NCBI GenBank assembly: GCA_944392335.1
Contig: CALXWJ010000001.1
Coordinates: forward strand, 62,001 to 126,000
DNA from: an uncultured Clostridia bacterium
GTDB lineage: Bacteria > Bacillota > Clostridia > UBA1381
DNA: 64,000 nt
Direction of reading: 5' to 3'
Position 1 is the first letter of the stretch. Every line of letters begins with the position of its first letter. The position numbers and the translations under genes are program-made. The notes beneath the pieces were generated by a model. The model worked only from the letters and a program-made list of their open reading frames with translations. It did no database searches and was not told the origin of the DNA. Shown here piece after piece: positions 1-9,514 of the stretch.

Positions 1-906
1 TATGACGAGTATGACTATGCGGATTCAATTCTTGAATTTGATTATAAAAATTTGAACACGTCTTCCGTAAAGGGAAACGGCAATTATTCCGGTATGAGAA
101 TTTTTATCCGCTCGGGAGAATTTGATACGGTATTTTCGGACGGCTATAATAAAATTTCATCATCAAAGGGAGCTTATATAATTACTCTTTACCCAAGCTC
201 CGACAAATTATATGCAGGGCTTAGAAAATGGGACGGAAGCGAGATAAACATAGCGGAAAGAGTGGATCTTGGCGGAACGGTATTGATAAGTGAAAAAGCT
301 GTAAACGAGTGGAGAGCAGAAGATGAATACAGATATAAAATAAAGACAACAAATGTTCAAGATGGTGTTTTGATTGAGCTTTATATGACAGAATACATAG
401 ACGGAAAAGAGGGGAACTATAAAAAGGTTTTGGAATATACAGATAATGATAATCCATATATAAGCGGTACATTTTTCTTTACAGCCTGTGGTTCTTCCGC
501 TTCATATATAAACGGTTATATAAGTTCGCATTTTATTAAAGATATAAGTTATATTACGGCACCGGAAACGGAGAAGATAGAAAATGTCTGTCTTACAGAT
601 AGCTTATTTATAAATGATAACAATGAGATCATAACAGACTTAACAGGATATAAGAATATGGAAATAGGGTTTATTCAGGGTATTTCTTCAAATCTTTCCC
701 GTTCTGAAAAAGCAAATCTGATGTTAGCTCTTTATAATAAAGAAGAGGCTTTGATACAAATTGTTTCAAAACCTGTCACACTGGCTGCAGATGCCAAGAT
801 AGAGGAAGATATTACATTTAGAGTGTCAGAAAATATAGGAAATAATTATATAACAAAGGTATTTATATGGAATAATGAAATGGTACCTTTAGGAAAAGCA
901 AAATAA
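1..906 (+). CDS. LamG-like/Ig-like secreted protein, 5' end outside window
   Basis: The frame is open from base 1, so the gene is cut by the window edge; the first in-window start-like codon (TTG at 52) is only an internal leucine. The visible 301 residues match the second half of the next gene closely: both have VKGNG.YSG, LRKW.G, GGAY/KGAY and FTACGS.A.Y.NGYIS. This is a concanavalin/LamG-like beta-sandwich of the kind that binds or accompanies glycan-active enzymes. The last ~90 residues are a beta-rich module ending in VFIWNNEMVPL, a terminus shared with seven other proteins here. It lies 33 bases before the next gene and is probably in the same operon. Its biochemical role is unknown; a carbohydrate-binding or structural surface role is inferred. 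Confidence 0.8.
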   Translation, partial: YDEYDYADSILEFDYKNLNTSSVKGNGNYSGMRIFIRSGEFDTVFSDGYNKISSSKGAYIITLYPSSDKLYAGLRKWDGSEINIAERVDLGGTVLISEKAVNEWRAEDEYRYKIKTTNVQDGVLIELYMTEYIDGKEGNYKKVLEYTDNDNPYISGTFFFTACGSSASYINGYISSHFIKDISYITAPETEKIENVCLTDSLFINDNNEIITDLTGYKNMEIGFIQGISSNLSRSEKANLMLALYNKEEALIQIVSKPVTLAADAKIEEDITFRVSENIGNNYITKVFIWNNEMVPLGKAK

Positions 907-939
907 GCTCAAAATAAAAGAAAGGATGGGGTTATTTAT

Positions 940-3900
940 ATGAGAAATACAGTAAAAAGCATCTCTGTAGTAGTATGTATGGCTGTAATGATCAGTTCGG
1001 TAAATTTTATAACGGGAGCAGAAGAAAAATTCGCTATTGATGATTACGAATTTGATGGGATTAATAAAGCGGTAATATCCTTTAATAAAAATATCGGAAG
1101 CGATAATTTAGACCGAATTTCTATATTTGATGCAGTCGGAAAAGAGGTCACTCAAAACACAAAAATCAGCATTGACGGTGATAATATTGAGGTGGTGTTT
1201 TCCGATATTTACAATTCAATGAAGTATTTTATAAAAACCTCTGAAGAACTTATTTCTGAGGAAGGAGAAACAATTGACGAAGAATACTCCTTTCTTTTGC
1301 AAACGGAGGGGATCAGAGAGGATTTTAACGAAGGCGGAGATACATCATCCACATGGAAGAGAACATCAAAGGCAGAGGTCAACTTGCCTGCAAATTTATA
1401 TGATAACAGGGTTTTTGCGGCAAATAATCCGATAACCGATACAAGATTTATATATAATCAAAAACCCTATACAGAGGCTGCTGTTTTAATATATGACGGT
1501 GAGTATGAGAATTATAATTATAATGAAAAATCACTCCTTGAATATGATTTAAATATTAATTTAAAAGGTAATTTGGGAGGAAATTATGACGGTATCTCAA
1601 CCTTTTTTAAAACAGGAGGATTTACAACCAACGCAAAGGCAAATGATTGGAGCAGTCAATCCCTTTCTTCTCAAACAGGCGCGTATATATTAAGAGTATA
1701 TGATAACGGACAAAATGTTGAACTGAGAAAATGGCTGGGCGACGAAAAGGAGATTGGTGCAAAAAATGCAAGCGGACAGTACAATATAGGCACAGTTTTG
1801 GGAGAAAAAGTAAGCCTTGACCATGAAGTTGATATACCGTATAGATATAGGATCGAAACGGAGGAAATATCAGATGGGACAAAAATCACGGTAAAACGCG
1901 CGGAATATGATAATAACGGCAATCCGGGTGAATTTACGAAAGTTATTGAATATCTTGACACTGAAAATATACCTACGGGCGGAAGTTTTTATTTTATGAC
2001 GGGATCTTCCTGGAGAGCGGGTTCTAATGGATATTTTAATTCATTTTGTATAGATAATGTTGCATATACAAACGGAGAATGGAGTTTTTCAGAGTATACA
2101 GAACCCGAATTATCACCTGAGGTAAGTATGGAAGGCCTGAATATAAAAATCAAATTTAATGAACCGGTTGCCATGTCGGAACTGCAAAAATATGTAAAAG
2201 TATACTGCGACGAATATAAAAAAGAGGTGGATTGCAGTATCGTGCTTGATGAAGAATCTAAAGCTGCATCTGTAATGCTTCCGGAAATGTCTGCAGATAA
2301 AGTATATTATTTAGTTATAAATAAGGACTTAAAATCTGCAATGGGCTATAAACAGAAAGACGGTCATGTTTTTATTTTTAATACAAAAGGATTCTATTCT
2401 GCCCAGAAAGAAGGAACAGAAAGCACAGATGAGTGGAAGATATTTTCCGGAAGCACAAAAAATATGGACGCATATCTTAATGAAGGTATGCTGTTTGTAG
2501 GAAAAAATAAACCCGGGCAGGATTTGTTTGAAGGAGTAATATACTCTACCGGCGGTCTCATGCAGAAGGATAATTATGAGGAATATATGTTTGAAGATCC
2601 TATTATTGAGTTTGATTACAGCAATAAGAATATGACAACTGTTAAAGGAAACGGAGATTATTCCGGATTAAGACTTATGTTTAATGCAGATACATATATA
2701 AATGAGATGGGAACGTGGGATACAAATATTTCGTCTGCCGGGGGAGCTTATATGTTGACGCTTGCTGCTGAGGGGTCTGACATTAAGATGGGGCTTAGAA
2801 AATGGAATGGTGATAAATTTGCGTTTGCTGAAAGATTAAGCAATGGTAATATAGGAACTGAGCTTGTCGCTTCAAAAAATGTTATGAACTATGAGTTTGG
2901 TTCAGATATCAGAATAAGAGTAGTATCACATAACACAGGAGAAGGAGAGCGTATAAATATTTATATTGCCCGATATGATAACGGAATCCTTGGGGAATAT
3001 GAAAATGTTTTAACGTTTCTTGATACAGATGATCCATATACGGGAGGTACGTTTTATTTTACTGCCTGCGGCTCTAACGCTGCATATGTGAACGGATATA
3101 TTTCAGCGCACCATATCGGTAATGTTTCCTATATAACAACTGAAGAAACACATAATTCCAAAATGCTTGAAATATATGGACAGTATGTTGAAAAAATAAA
3201 TAAGTTTGCTGAAAAAACATCTGTTTCAAGTGCGGAATATGATGAATTGAAAACTCTTTTCTCAATTTCAAACATTTTATATGAAAACGGGTATACAGAT
3301 ATTGCCGGATATGAAAAGTTAAATGAGATGAGAGAGTCTATACCCGATGTTTCTGAAATTATATATAAAGATGAATTGAGAAATCATAAAGTTAATGTAT
3401 GCTTCACTCTGCCTATAAGTGATGAATATTTTACTAAGGATTATATAAAGGTGTCTTGTGACGGGATAGGAATTGAAGATTTTGGGTTGGTAAAGAGCAG
3501 CAATAACAAAAGCGCCGAAATTACTTTGTATAACGACAGGGAATATGACAATGTATATACGGTATCCGTTTTGCCCCGAATAAAAAGTATACATGGTATG
3601 GAATTAATGAGCGGTTTTGAATATACATTCACTGAGAATAAAATCCTTTCCTCCGATGGCATTACCTTTACAGACAACGAAGACAATACGTTAACAGCTT
3701 TGGCACAGATCAATAATTCAACTTCTGATGAACAGGAATATTTCGCTGTGCTTACGGCAACTGTCTATGATGATACATTAAATGCCGACAAAATGATCAC
3801 AGTACAAGTTAAAACGGGTGCTGTTGAGGCATATGGCAGCGATGAAGTATCGATAACTTTTGAAAAACCGGATGGTATGCCGGAATGTAAATTATATATT

Positions 3901-3975
3901 TATAAGGATAGTCTATCGCTGATTCAGATGTATAAAACAGTAAGCGAGGTATATGCAGAAGGAGAGGTGGAATAA
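940..3975 (+). CDS. Large secreted LamG/Ig-like repeat protein (cassette A)
   Basis: 1011 residues. A signal peptide (about 1-27, hydrophobic run then TGAEE) implies export. Order: Ig-like SbsA-type domain (~28-115), LamG-like domain 1 (~125-380), Ig-like (~390-480), LamG-like domain 2 (~485-745), a short helical linker, Ig-like (~805-895) and a C-terminal beta module (~900-1011) ending near LYIYKDSLSLIQM, a diverged copy of the recurrent module. There is no SLH domain or sortase motif, so retention would need a partner; the SLH protein begins 2 bases after its stop. The start has an AAAGGATGG site 12 bases upstream. It is a tandem paralogue of the partial gene before it. No catalytic motif is recognised; a glycan-binding or scaffold role is inference. 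Confidence 0.85.
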   Translation: MRNTVKSISVVVCMAVMISSVNFITGAEEKFAIDDYEFDGINKAVISFNKNIGSDNLDRISIFDAVGKEVTQNTKISIDGDNIEVVFSDIYNSMKYFIKTSEELISEEGETIDEEYSFLLQTEGIREDFNEGGDTSSTWKRTSKAEVNLPANLYDNRVFAANNPITDTRFIYNQKPYTEAAVLIYDGEYENYNYNEKSLLEYDLNINLKGNLGGNYDGISTFFKTGGFTTNAKANDWSSQSLSSQTGAYILRVYDNGQNVELRKWLGDEKEIGAKNASGQYNIGTVLGEKVSLDHEVDIPYRYRIETEEISDGTKITVKRAEYDNNGNPGEFTKVIEYLDTENIPTGGSFYFMTGSSWRAGSNGYFNSFCIDNVAYTNGEWSFSEYTEPELSPEVSMEGLNIKIKFNEPVAMSELQKYVKVYCDEYKKEVDCSIVLDEESKAASVMLPEMSADKVYYLVINKDLKSAMGYKQKDGHVFIFNTKGFYSAQKEGTESTDEWKIFSGSTKNMDAYLNEGMLFVGKNKPGQDLFEGVIYSTGGLMQKDNYEEYMFEDPIIEFDYSNKNMTTVKGNGDYSGLRLMFNADTYINEMGTWDTNISSAGGAYMLTLAAEGSDIKMGLRKWNGDKFAFAERLSNGNIGTELVASKNVMNYEFGSDIRIRVVSHNTGEGERINIYIARYDNGILGEYENVLTFLDTDDPYTGGTFYFTACGSNAAYVNGYISAHHIGNVSYITTEETHNSKMLEIYGQYVEKINKFAEKTSVSSAEYDELKTLFSISNILYENGYTDIAGYEKLNEMRESIPDVSEIIYKDELRNHKVNVCFTLPISDEYFTKDYIKVSCDGIGIEDFGLVKSSNNKSAEITLYNDREYDNVYTVSVLPRIKSIHGMELMSGFEYTFTENKILSSDGITFTDNEDNTLTALAQINNSTSDEQEYFAVLTATVYDDTLNADKMITVQVKTGAVEAYGSDEVSITFEKPDGMPECKLYIYKDSLSLIQMYKTVSEVYAEGEVE

Positions 3976-3976
3976 T

Positions 3977-5695
3977 ATGAAAATAAAAATACTGACTGCA
4001 GCTTTTGTAACTTTGGCTTTGCTGAATTCTATAGCTTTAGCACAGGTCAATGAGCCGGTGTTGGATTTGAAAAATGAGGTAATAATGGTGGAAGGAAATC
4101 TGCCTTCTGGGAAAGAAGAAAGATTTGTTGATATTACGGTTTTAAATCCGGGATTTACTGCCTCCGATATATCAAACGCGGAAAGTCTGCAATATAAAGA
4201 AACCGTAAAAAGCGGAGAAAACGGATTTTTTTCATTCAGTATTGCTATAAATAATGGTCTTTTGCCTAAGGATGATAATAATTTTCCTAAGGCGGGTGAA
4301 TTTACAATTATCATTAATGGTGACGATGGAAATCTGGATGAAAAGAAGCTGTATTTTGCTCCCGCTGCTGTGAGAGAAGAAATAATAAATGAATTAATAA
4401 AATCCGAGAATTCAAGTATATTGGCAGATTTGCTTGAAAAGTATAAAAAAGATTTAGGCATTGATACTGTTCTTTTTAACAGCGTAAAAAAACAGGGTAT
4501 TGCAGATATTATGTTTTCAAAACTTCCAACTCTTAACCTTACATATAAAAATGCGCAGGAGATAATTGCAGAGAATGCTCTGTTAGCCGCATTTAATGAA
4601 GGGAAAACAGATATTCTCTATAAAGACGGAAAGTTTTTATATGAGACCATTATGAAAATAGATACTCTTGATGCGGACAAAAACTGCACCGTTAAAAATC
4701 TGTTCGATAATGAAATAACTCAAAGCGGTAAAGCGGCGGTTGTAAATAATATGTGCGGTAAAAATTTAACGACTGCAGACGAGCTTATAGCTTTATTTGC
4801 AAGTGAGACCATATTAAAATCAATATCTGACCCGGTAAAGAGCGGATATGGTGTTATAAGTGAAATTCTGACAAGTAAAAACGCAGAGCTTGCAGGACTT
4901 GATATTGTAAAATATGCGTCTCTTACAGAATCTGAAAAAACAGAGGTAAATAAGTTAATTGTAAAAAAATCGTTTTCGGATATTGCAAATTTACAAAAAT
5001 ATATTGACGATACCTGTGACAATATAAAGGATAAAGCAAACGGAAGTTCTTCGGAAAGTTCTTCGGGTTCGCCGGTTGGAGGAGGAAATTCATCGACAGT
5101 AAAGAATCCCTCTTTTGTTTCGAACATTACTGAAAATAATAAAGGCGCCAATATTTCACCGCCGGATATATTTACAGACTTGAATGACGCCGAATGGGCA
5201 AGGGAAGCAGTAGAACAACTCGCCCAAAAAGGGATCGTAAACGGAGTGGGTGATTCAAGATTCAATCCGTCGGGTATTGTTACGAGAGAACAGCTTGCAA
5301 AAATATTGTGTTTGGGTTTTGAATATGAAATTACAGATAAAGAATGCGAATTTTCCGATGTTGATGCTGGTATGTGGTATGCGCCGTTTGTAAGCACTCT
5401 TAATAATGAGGGGATAGTAAAAGGCTTTGATAAAGAGATATTCGGAGTCGGAAGCAGTGTTACACGGCAGGATATGGCTGTTATGATATATAGAATCTTG
5501 GGAGAACCGGATGTTGACGCCGTTTTGGATTTTAACGACAGCGTCGATGTTTCGGAATATGCACAAAAGGCAGTGGCATATCTTGTGGAAAAGGGAATTA
5601 TAAACGGATTTGAAGATAATACATTCAGACCCAAGGATAACTGTACAAGAGCCCAGGCGGCGAAAATTGTGTATGATGCTCTGAATGCGAGGTGA
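3977..5695 (+). CDS. SLH-anchored surface protein, S family (cassette A)
   Basis: I start it at ATG 3977, behind an AGGAGAGG site inside the end of the previous gene; an earlier in-frame start overlaps that gene and would spoil the signal peptide. 572 residues: signal peptide (1-22), beta-rich domain (~23-130), a helical middle (~130-350), a Ser/Gly-rich linker (~356-373) and three C-terminal SLH repeats (~395-572). The repeats carry TREQ, TRQD and TRAQ at the position of the TRAE motif that binds pyruvylated cell-wall polymer in SLH proteins. All three repeats look competent, so this should be the firm wall anchor of the cassette. Paralogues with the same architecture start at 25107 and 42099. 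The N-terminal two thirds match no family I recognise. Confidence 0.9.
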   Translation: MKIKILTAAFVTLALLNSIALAQVNEPVLDLKNEVIMVEGNLPSGKEERFVDITVLNPGFTASDISNAESLQYKETVKSGENGFFSFSIAINNGLLPKDDNNFPKAGEFTIIINGDDGNLDEKKLYFAPAAVREEIINELIKSENSSILADLLEKYKKDLGIDTVLFNSVKKQGIADIMFSKLPTLNLTYKNAQEIIAENALLAAFNEGKTDILYKDGKFLYETIMKIDTLDADKNCTVKNLFDNEITQSGKAAVVNNMCGKNLTTADELIALFASETILKSISDPVKSGYGVISEILTSKNAELAGLDIVKYASLTESEKTEVNKLIVKKSFSDIANLQKYIDDTCDNIKDKANGSSSESSSGSPVGGGNSSTVKNPSFVSNITENNKGANISPPDIFTDLNDAEWAREAVEQLAQKGIVNGVGDSRFNPSGIVTREQLAKILCLGFEYEITDKECEFSDVDAGMWYAPFVSTLNNEGIVKGFDKEIFGVGSSVTRQDMAVMIYRILGEPDVDAVLDFNDSVDVSEYAQKAVAYLVEKGIINGFEDNTFRPKDNCTRAQAAKIVYDALNAR

Positions 5696-5700
5696 ATCAT

Positions 5701-8700
5701 ATGAAAAAAAGGATATGGAGTTTTTTGTTTGCGGTATTGTTGTTTTTACCGGGGAATACAGCAGTTATGGCAGAGCAGCCGCCGGAAAACACGATAAATA
5801 TTTATGTTGCGCCTGAAGGCGGCGAAAATGGGGATGGAAGTTTTGAAAGACCTTTAAATTTGGAAAATTATCAGGAGCATGTAAGAAAAGTAATTGAAGG
5901 TATAAAAAATCCTGTTGAGATTCAGGTAATATTCAGAGGGGGAAATTATAGGGTAAATAATAAGATAATACTCACAAGACTTGATTCGGGATTTGATGAC
6001 GAACATAGAGTAATATATAAAGCGTATGAAGGAGAAGAGCCGGTATTTAAAGGCTCAAGGGCTATAGATATAACAAAAATTTATAAGGTTTCAGACAGTA
6101 ATATTTTAAAAAGACTTCCTGAAAGTTCACGTGATAAGGTAGGGATTATTGATTTAAAAGCACAGGGGATCGAAGAAATTTACGATAAACCTGAGGATTT
6201 CGGAAGTTATCCGAGATTTTATCTTAACGGATCGGAGCAGATGATTTCGCAGTGGCCGAACGGTGATTATAATTATGGAGAATTTGAGCCTGTTTCCGTT
6301 GGAGGAACGGGAGAAAACTCCTTGGGTGGATCTTTCAGATATGTTAATACCGAAAGACCAGAAAGATGGCTCGATGCAAACGATTTTGTGGTTCAGGGAT
6401 ATTTGGGCTATGATTACCGTCAAGAAGCTGTCCCTGCTGCCAATATCGATGTAAAAAACTCTCTTATAAATCTTAAATACGGCACTGATTTCGGTATAAC
6501 AAACAGACAATCAAGAAGATGGAAAGCAGTAAATTTATTGGAAGAGATCGATATGCCCGGAGAATGGTATATTGACAGGAATACTATGCTTATGTACTAT
6601 TATCCGCCATATGGTCTGGCAGACGGGGCAACGCTTGAGATGACAGTATTTCAGGATGATTTTTTTCAGCTTTCGGGTGCGTCAAATATAACCTTTGAGG
6701 GGCTGACATTTACACAGTCGGGCGGCAGTGCCATAGACGGTTATCATAATCCGGATAACGTTATAAGGAATATAACTATTGATAAATGTACTTTCTCGTA
6801 TCTTGGAGATACTGTGCTTAATTTTTATACATATAATTTCGGGAAGGTGTATGACTACGCGCAATGGATGAATATTGAGGGAAATCTGTATAACCTTAAA
6901 ATTACAAACAATATATTCTACAGCAATTATGCTGCAGGAATGGATATAATGTCGGGAAGCACCGATAATATTGAGGATCATGGCGTAGAGGTATCAAACA
7001 ATTATGCAAGCCGGGAAGCGCCTATGTCGGATGAACCTATAAATTTGCTGGGTTCTGTGAACGCTGTGGGAGGGATTGTTGAGCATAACCTTGCGCATAA
7101 TACCGGGTGGCATGTCCTGAGCCTTAACAGGATAAGGAGCAAGGCGAGATATAATGAAGTAATAGCAACGGTAAGGGAAACGGTTGATGCGGGTGCGTTT
7201 TATGCAGGAAGAACCATAATGAACAGAGAGAATGAATATGCATATAATTTTTTCTATGAGACCAATCCTGTAAATCCCAGAGTTTACGCACACAAGCATA
7301 ACCGCGCAATATATTTTGATGACGGATATGCCGGAGGATATATACATGATAATATTGCAGTTGACGGCGATAAATCTTTTTATACAAGCGGCTCGGGATC
7401 AAAATATTACAATAATATCACTGTAGACCACACCGTGGGTATGCAGTTTGGAGTATGGGTCGGAGTAGACAGATATTCAAAGCTTTTATCGGAAAAATCT
7501 GATGCGTTGGTTAGAAATTTCCTCGATGAGTTTCCCAAAATAGAGGAAGAGGCAAGAATAATAGAAGAATATGATTTTGGTGTTACGGCTCTTAATGAAG
7601 CGGTGGGTAATCTTTCGGTAAATTCTCCTGCACCGGATAATGGTTTGTCGGCAAATATGCTTACAGCCAATCACTTTGAAAATAATATAACCATTGACAG
7701 CAAGGATTGTTTTGTAGACCCTGAAAATCTTGATTACCGGGTAAAGAAGGATTCTGATGTTTATAAGCAAAATCCGGATCTGATTTCGGAGGATTTTGAT
7801 CTGTCGCAGATAGGAATACAGTGGGACGAGGGATTTGATAAAAACAGGATTTTGGTAAAAAGAAGCTTTAGAAAACTGTATCCTGAGAACGGACAGACAG
7901 AAGTGGGAACTTATAAGACTGAATTTATGTGGGAAACCTCATTTGACGCCGATGAATATAGGTTTGTTTTGGCAACAGATCCGGAATTTAAAAATATAGT
8001 TGAAGATGTTATAGTACCGTATAATTATCATACGGTTGAAAAACTTGATCCTGGCTATACAGATTATTATTGGCAGGTTACAGCGATCAACAAGACGTTA
8101 TCGTTAAAGGGAGAATGGGAGGCAAATGGCGTCGTATACAGATTCACAACGTCAAAATATGAATTTCTGGATTTTACAAATCTTGAAAAGGCTATTGAAA
8201 GGGTCAACAGCATTTATGAGTATATAGAAGAGGGAACAAAAGCCGGGACTTATAAAGAAGGCAGTAAAGAAAGAGTTGACACAGCGCTTTTAAAAGCAAA
8301 CGAGGCGTTGGGGTGGAAATCGGGAACAAGAACACAGTCGGAAATTGAAGCAATAGAAGAAGAGCTTCTCGATGCAATTTCGGAAGAATATGTTAATGGA
8401 GGAATATATGATTTAAGCCCGTGGCTTTCAAAAGAACATTGGGATATCCGCGATGAAGAGAATGCAAATATTATCTTTGAAGATGATGGAACAATCGTTA
8501 TGGATACTCTGGCGGAAGACGGAACCAAACTGGATTCAACTTATATGGAATGTCAGGAATTTGATATGATTTCAAGAAAGGTTTTATATGCTTTTGGTCT
8601 AAAAGTCGATTTCAACGGCGGTACTCCTTGGGCAGGTTTATCTGTAAGAGGACAGGAAACGGAAGTCGATTTGTGGGCATGTGAAAACTATTTCTTTGCA

Positions 8701-9510
8701 ATAAAACCGGATATTATAGAAGTACAGATATGGAGTTCCGGAAAGCAGGGCATAATGGAAACGTTTGAAAATACCTGTCTTGCCGACGGCGAATGGCATG
8801 ATGTTGTGTTCGGAGCTTATGACTGTGGTTTTGGTCAGGTTATGGTATTAATTGTTGATGGAAGACCTATAAAGACATTCGTAGACAGCAGTGCTGAACA
8901 AATTTCAAGAACAGGCGGATTAAAGCTTTACATGAGCAGTGGCGGTACGCTGTCCATAAGAAAGCCTCGTGAGCTTATTTCATACGAAGAAATGGATGAG
9001 ATCATAAATAACGCTATGTACGAAGAGGTTGTAAACATGTGTAAACAGTTTGAAGAAAGCGCGGGAGGACCTATGCTTCTTACCAGTGTTAACAGCAGCA
9101 AATATTATTATAATAATGAAGTGAAAGATAACGAAAGAAGCTTCTTAAAGCTGCATAATGACACGTCTATGATAAATATTGATGATTTAAACGGGATATT
9201 TGATATAAAAACAGAATTGGACAAAAATGCCGTGACTATTGAAAGAGGGAACAAAAAGATAATGATGACAGTAGGAAGTAAATCTGCCGAAGTTGACGGC
9301 AAGGCTTATACATTGGCTCATGAAGTGTGTGAAATAGATGGCGGAGTATATGTTCCGATAAGAGGGGTTACTGAGGCATTTAATATGAGTCTGGCATATT
9401 TTCAAGGGCTTGTAGGAATTTCGGATACGGGTTATAGTGATTTTATAAATCAGATGAGCCTGGCAGGATATACCAAAACAGCATTTGATACAATAAACAA
9501 GGAGGGGTGA
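5701..9510 (+). CDS. Secreted right-handed beta-helix protein, GH141-like
   Basis: ATG 5701 follows GAGGTGA and gives a clean signal peptide (1-24); a GTG at 5692 is less likely. 1269 residues. YVAPEGGENGDGS (~33-45) is the start typical of DUF1565/GH141-type parallel beta-helix proteins, followed by SQWPNG, EIDMPGEWYID (~282) and DAGAFYAGR (~496). Downstream come an Fn3-like domain (~724-817), a FIVAR-like helical hairpin (~820-900), a LamG-like domain (~900-1097) and a copper-amine-oxidase-N-like domain (~1157-1233). GH141 members include alpha-L-fucosidase and xylanase activities, so glycan cleavage is likely, but the substrate cannot be read from sequence. Polysaccharide lyase beta-helices are an alternative. 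Spacing of 4-6 bases on both sides indicates an operon. Confidence 0.82.
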   Translation: MKKRIWSFLFAVLLFLPGNTAVMAEQPPENTINIYVAPEGGENGDGSFERPLNLENYQEHVRKVIEGIKNPVEIQVIFRGGNYRVNNKIILTRLDSGFDDEHRVIYKAYEGEEPVFKGSRAIDITKIYKVSDSNILKRLPESSRDKVGIIDLKAQGIEEIYDKPEDFGSYPRFYLNGSEQMISQWPNGDYNYGEFEPVSVGGTGENSLGGSFRYVNTERPERWLDANDFVVQGYLGYDYRQEAVPAANIDVKNSLINLKYGTDFGITNRQSRRWKAVNLLEEIDMPGEWYIDRNTMLMYYYPPYGLADGATLEMTVFQDDFFQLSGASNITFEGLTFTQSGGSAIDGYHNPDNVIRNITIDKCTFSYLGDTVLNFYTYNFGKVYDYAQWMNIEGNLYNLKITNNIFYSNYAAGMDIMSGSTDNIEDHGVEVSNNYASREAPMSDEPINLLGSVNAVGGIVEHNLAHNTGWHVLSLNRIRSKARYNEVIATVRETVDAGAFYAGRTIMNRENEYAYNFFYETNPVNPRVYAHKHNRAIYFDDGYAGGYIHDNIAVDGDKSFYTSGSGSKYYNNITVDHTVGMQFGVWVGVDRYSKLLSEKSDALVRNFLDEFPKIEEEARIIEEYDFGVTALNEAVGNLSVNSPAPDNGLSANMLTANHFENNITIDSKDCFVDPENLDYRVKKDSDVYKQNPDLISEDFDLSQIGIQWDEGFDKNRILVKRSFRKLYPENGQTEVGTYKTEFMWETSFDADEYRFVLATDPEFKNIVEDVIVPYNYHTVEKLDPGYTDYYWQVTAINKTLSLKGEWEANGVVYRFTTSKYEFLDFTNLEKAIERVNSIYEYIEEGTKAGTYKEGSKERVDTALLKANEALGWKSGTRTQSEIEAIEEELLDAISEEYVNGGIYDLSPWLSKEHWDIRDEENANIIFEDDGTIVMDTLAEDGTKLDSTYMECQEFDMISRKVLYAFGLKVDFNGGTPWAGLSVRGQETEVDLWACENYFFAIKPDIIEVQIWSSGKQGIMETFENTCLADGEWHDVVFGAYDCGFGQVMVLIVDGRPIKTFVDSSAEQISRTGGLKLYMSSGGTLSIRKPRELISYEEMDEIINNAMYEEVVNMCKQFEESAGGPMLLTSVNSSKYYYNNEVKDNERSFLKLHNDTSMINIDDLNGIFDIKTELDKNAVTIERGNKKIMMTVGSKSAEVDGKAYTLAHEVCEIDGGVYVPIRGVTEAFNMSLAYFQGLVGISDTGYSDFINQMSLAGYTKTAFDTINKEG

Positions 9511-9514
9511 ATAT

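Noticed and set aside
4720-5700. Long minus-strand open frame (326 codons) opposite the SLH region of the S protein
   Set aside because: It lies fully antisense to a well-supported SLH protein, is rich in Ser/Phe/Ile as antisense shadows are, and has no ribosome site or recognisable domain.
5701-9510. Calling the beta-helix proteins pectate lyases
   Set aside because: They lack a recognisable pectate-lyase catalytic signature and instead carry PGEWY and D-x-G-A-x-Y motifs nearer to GH141-type proteins; lyase activity cannot be excluded but is not supported.
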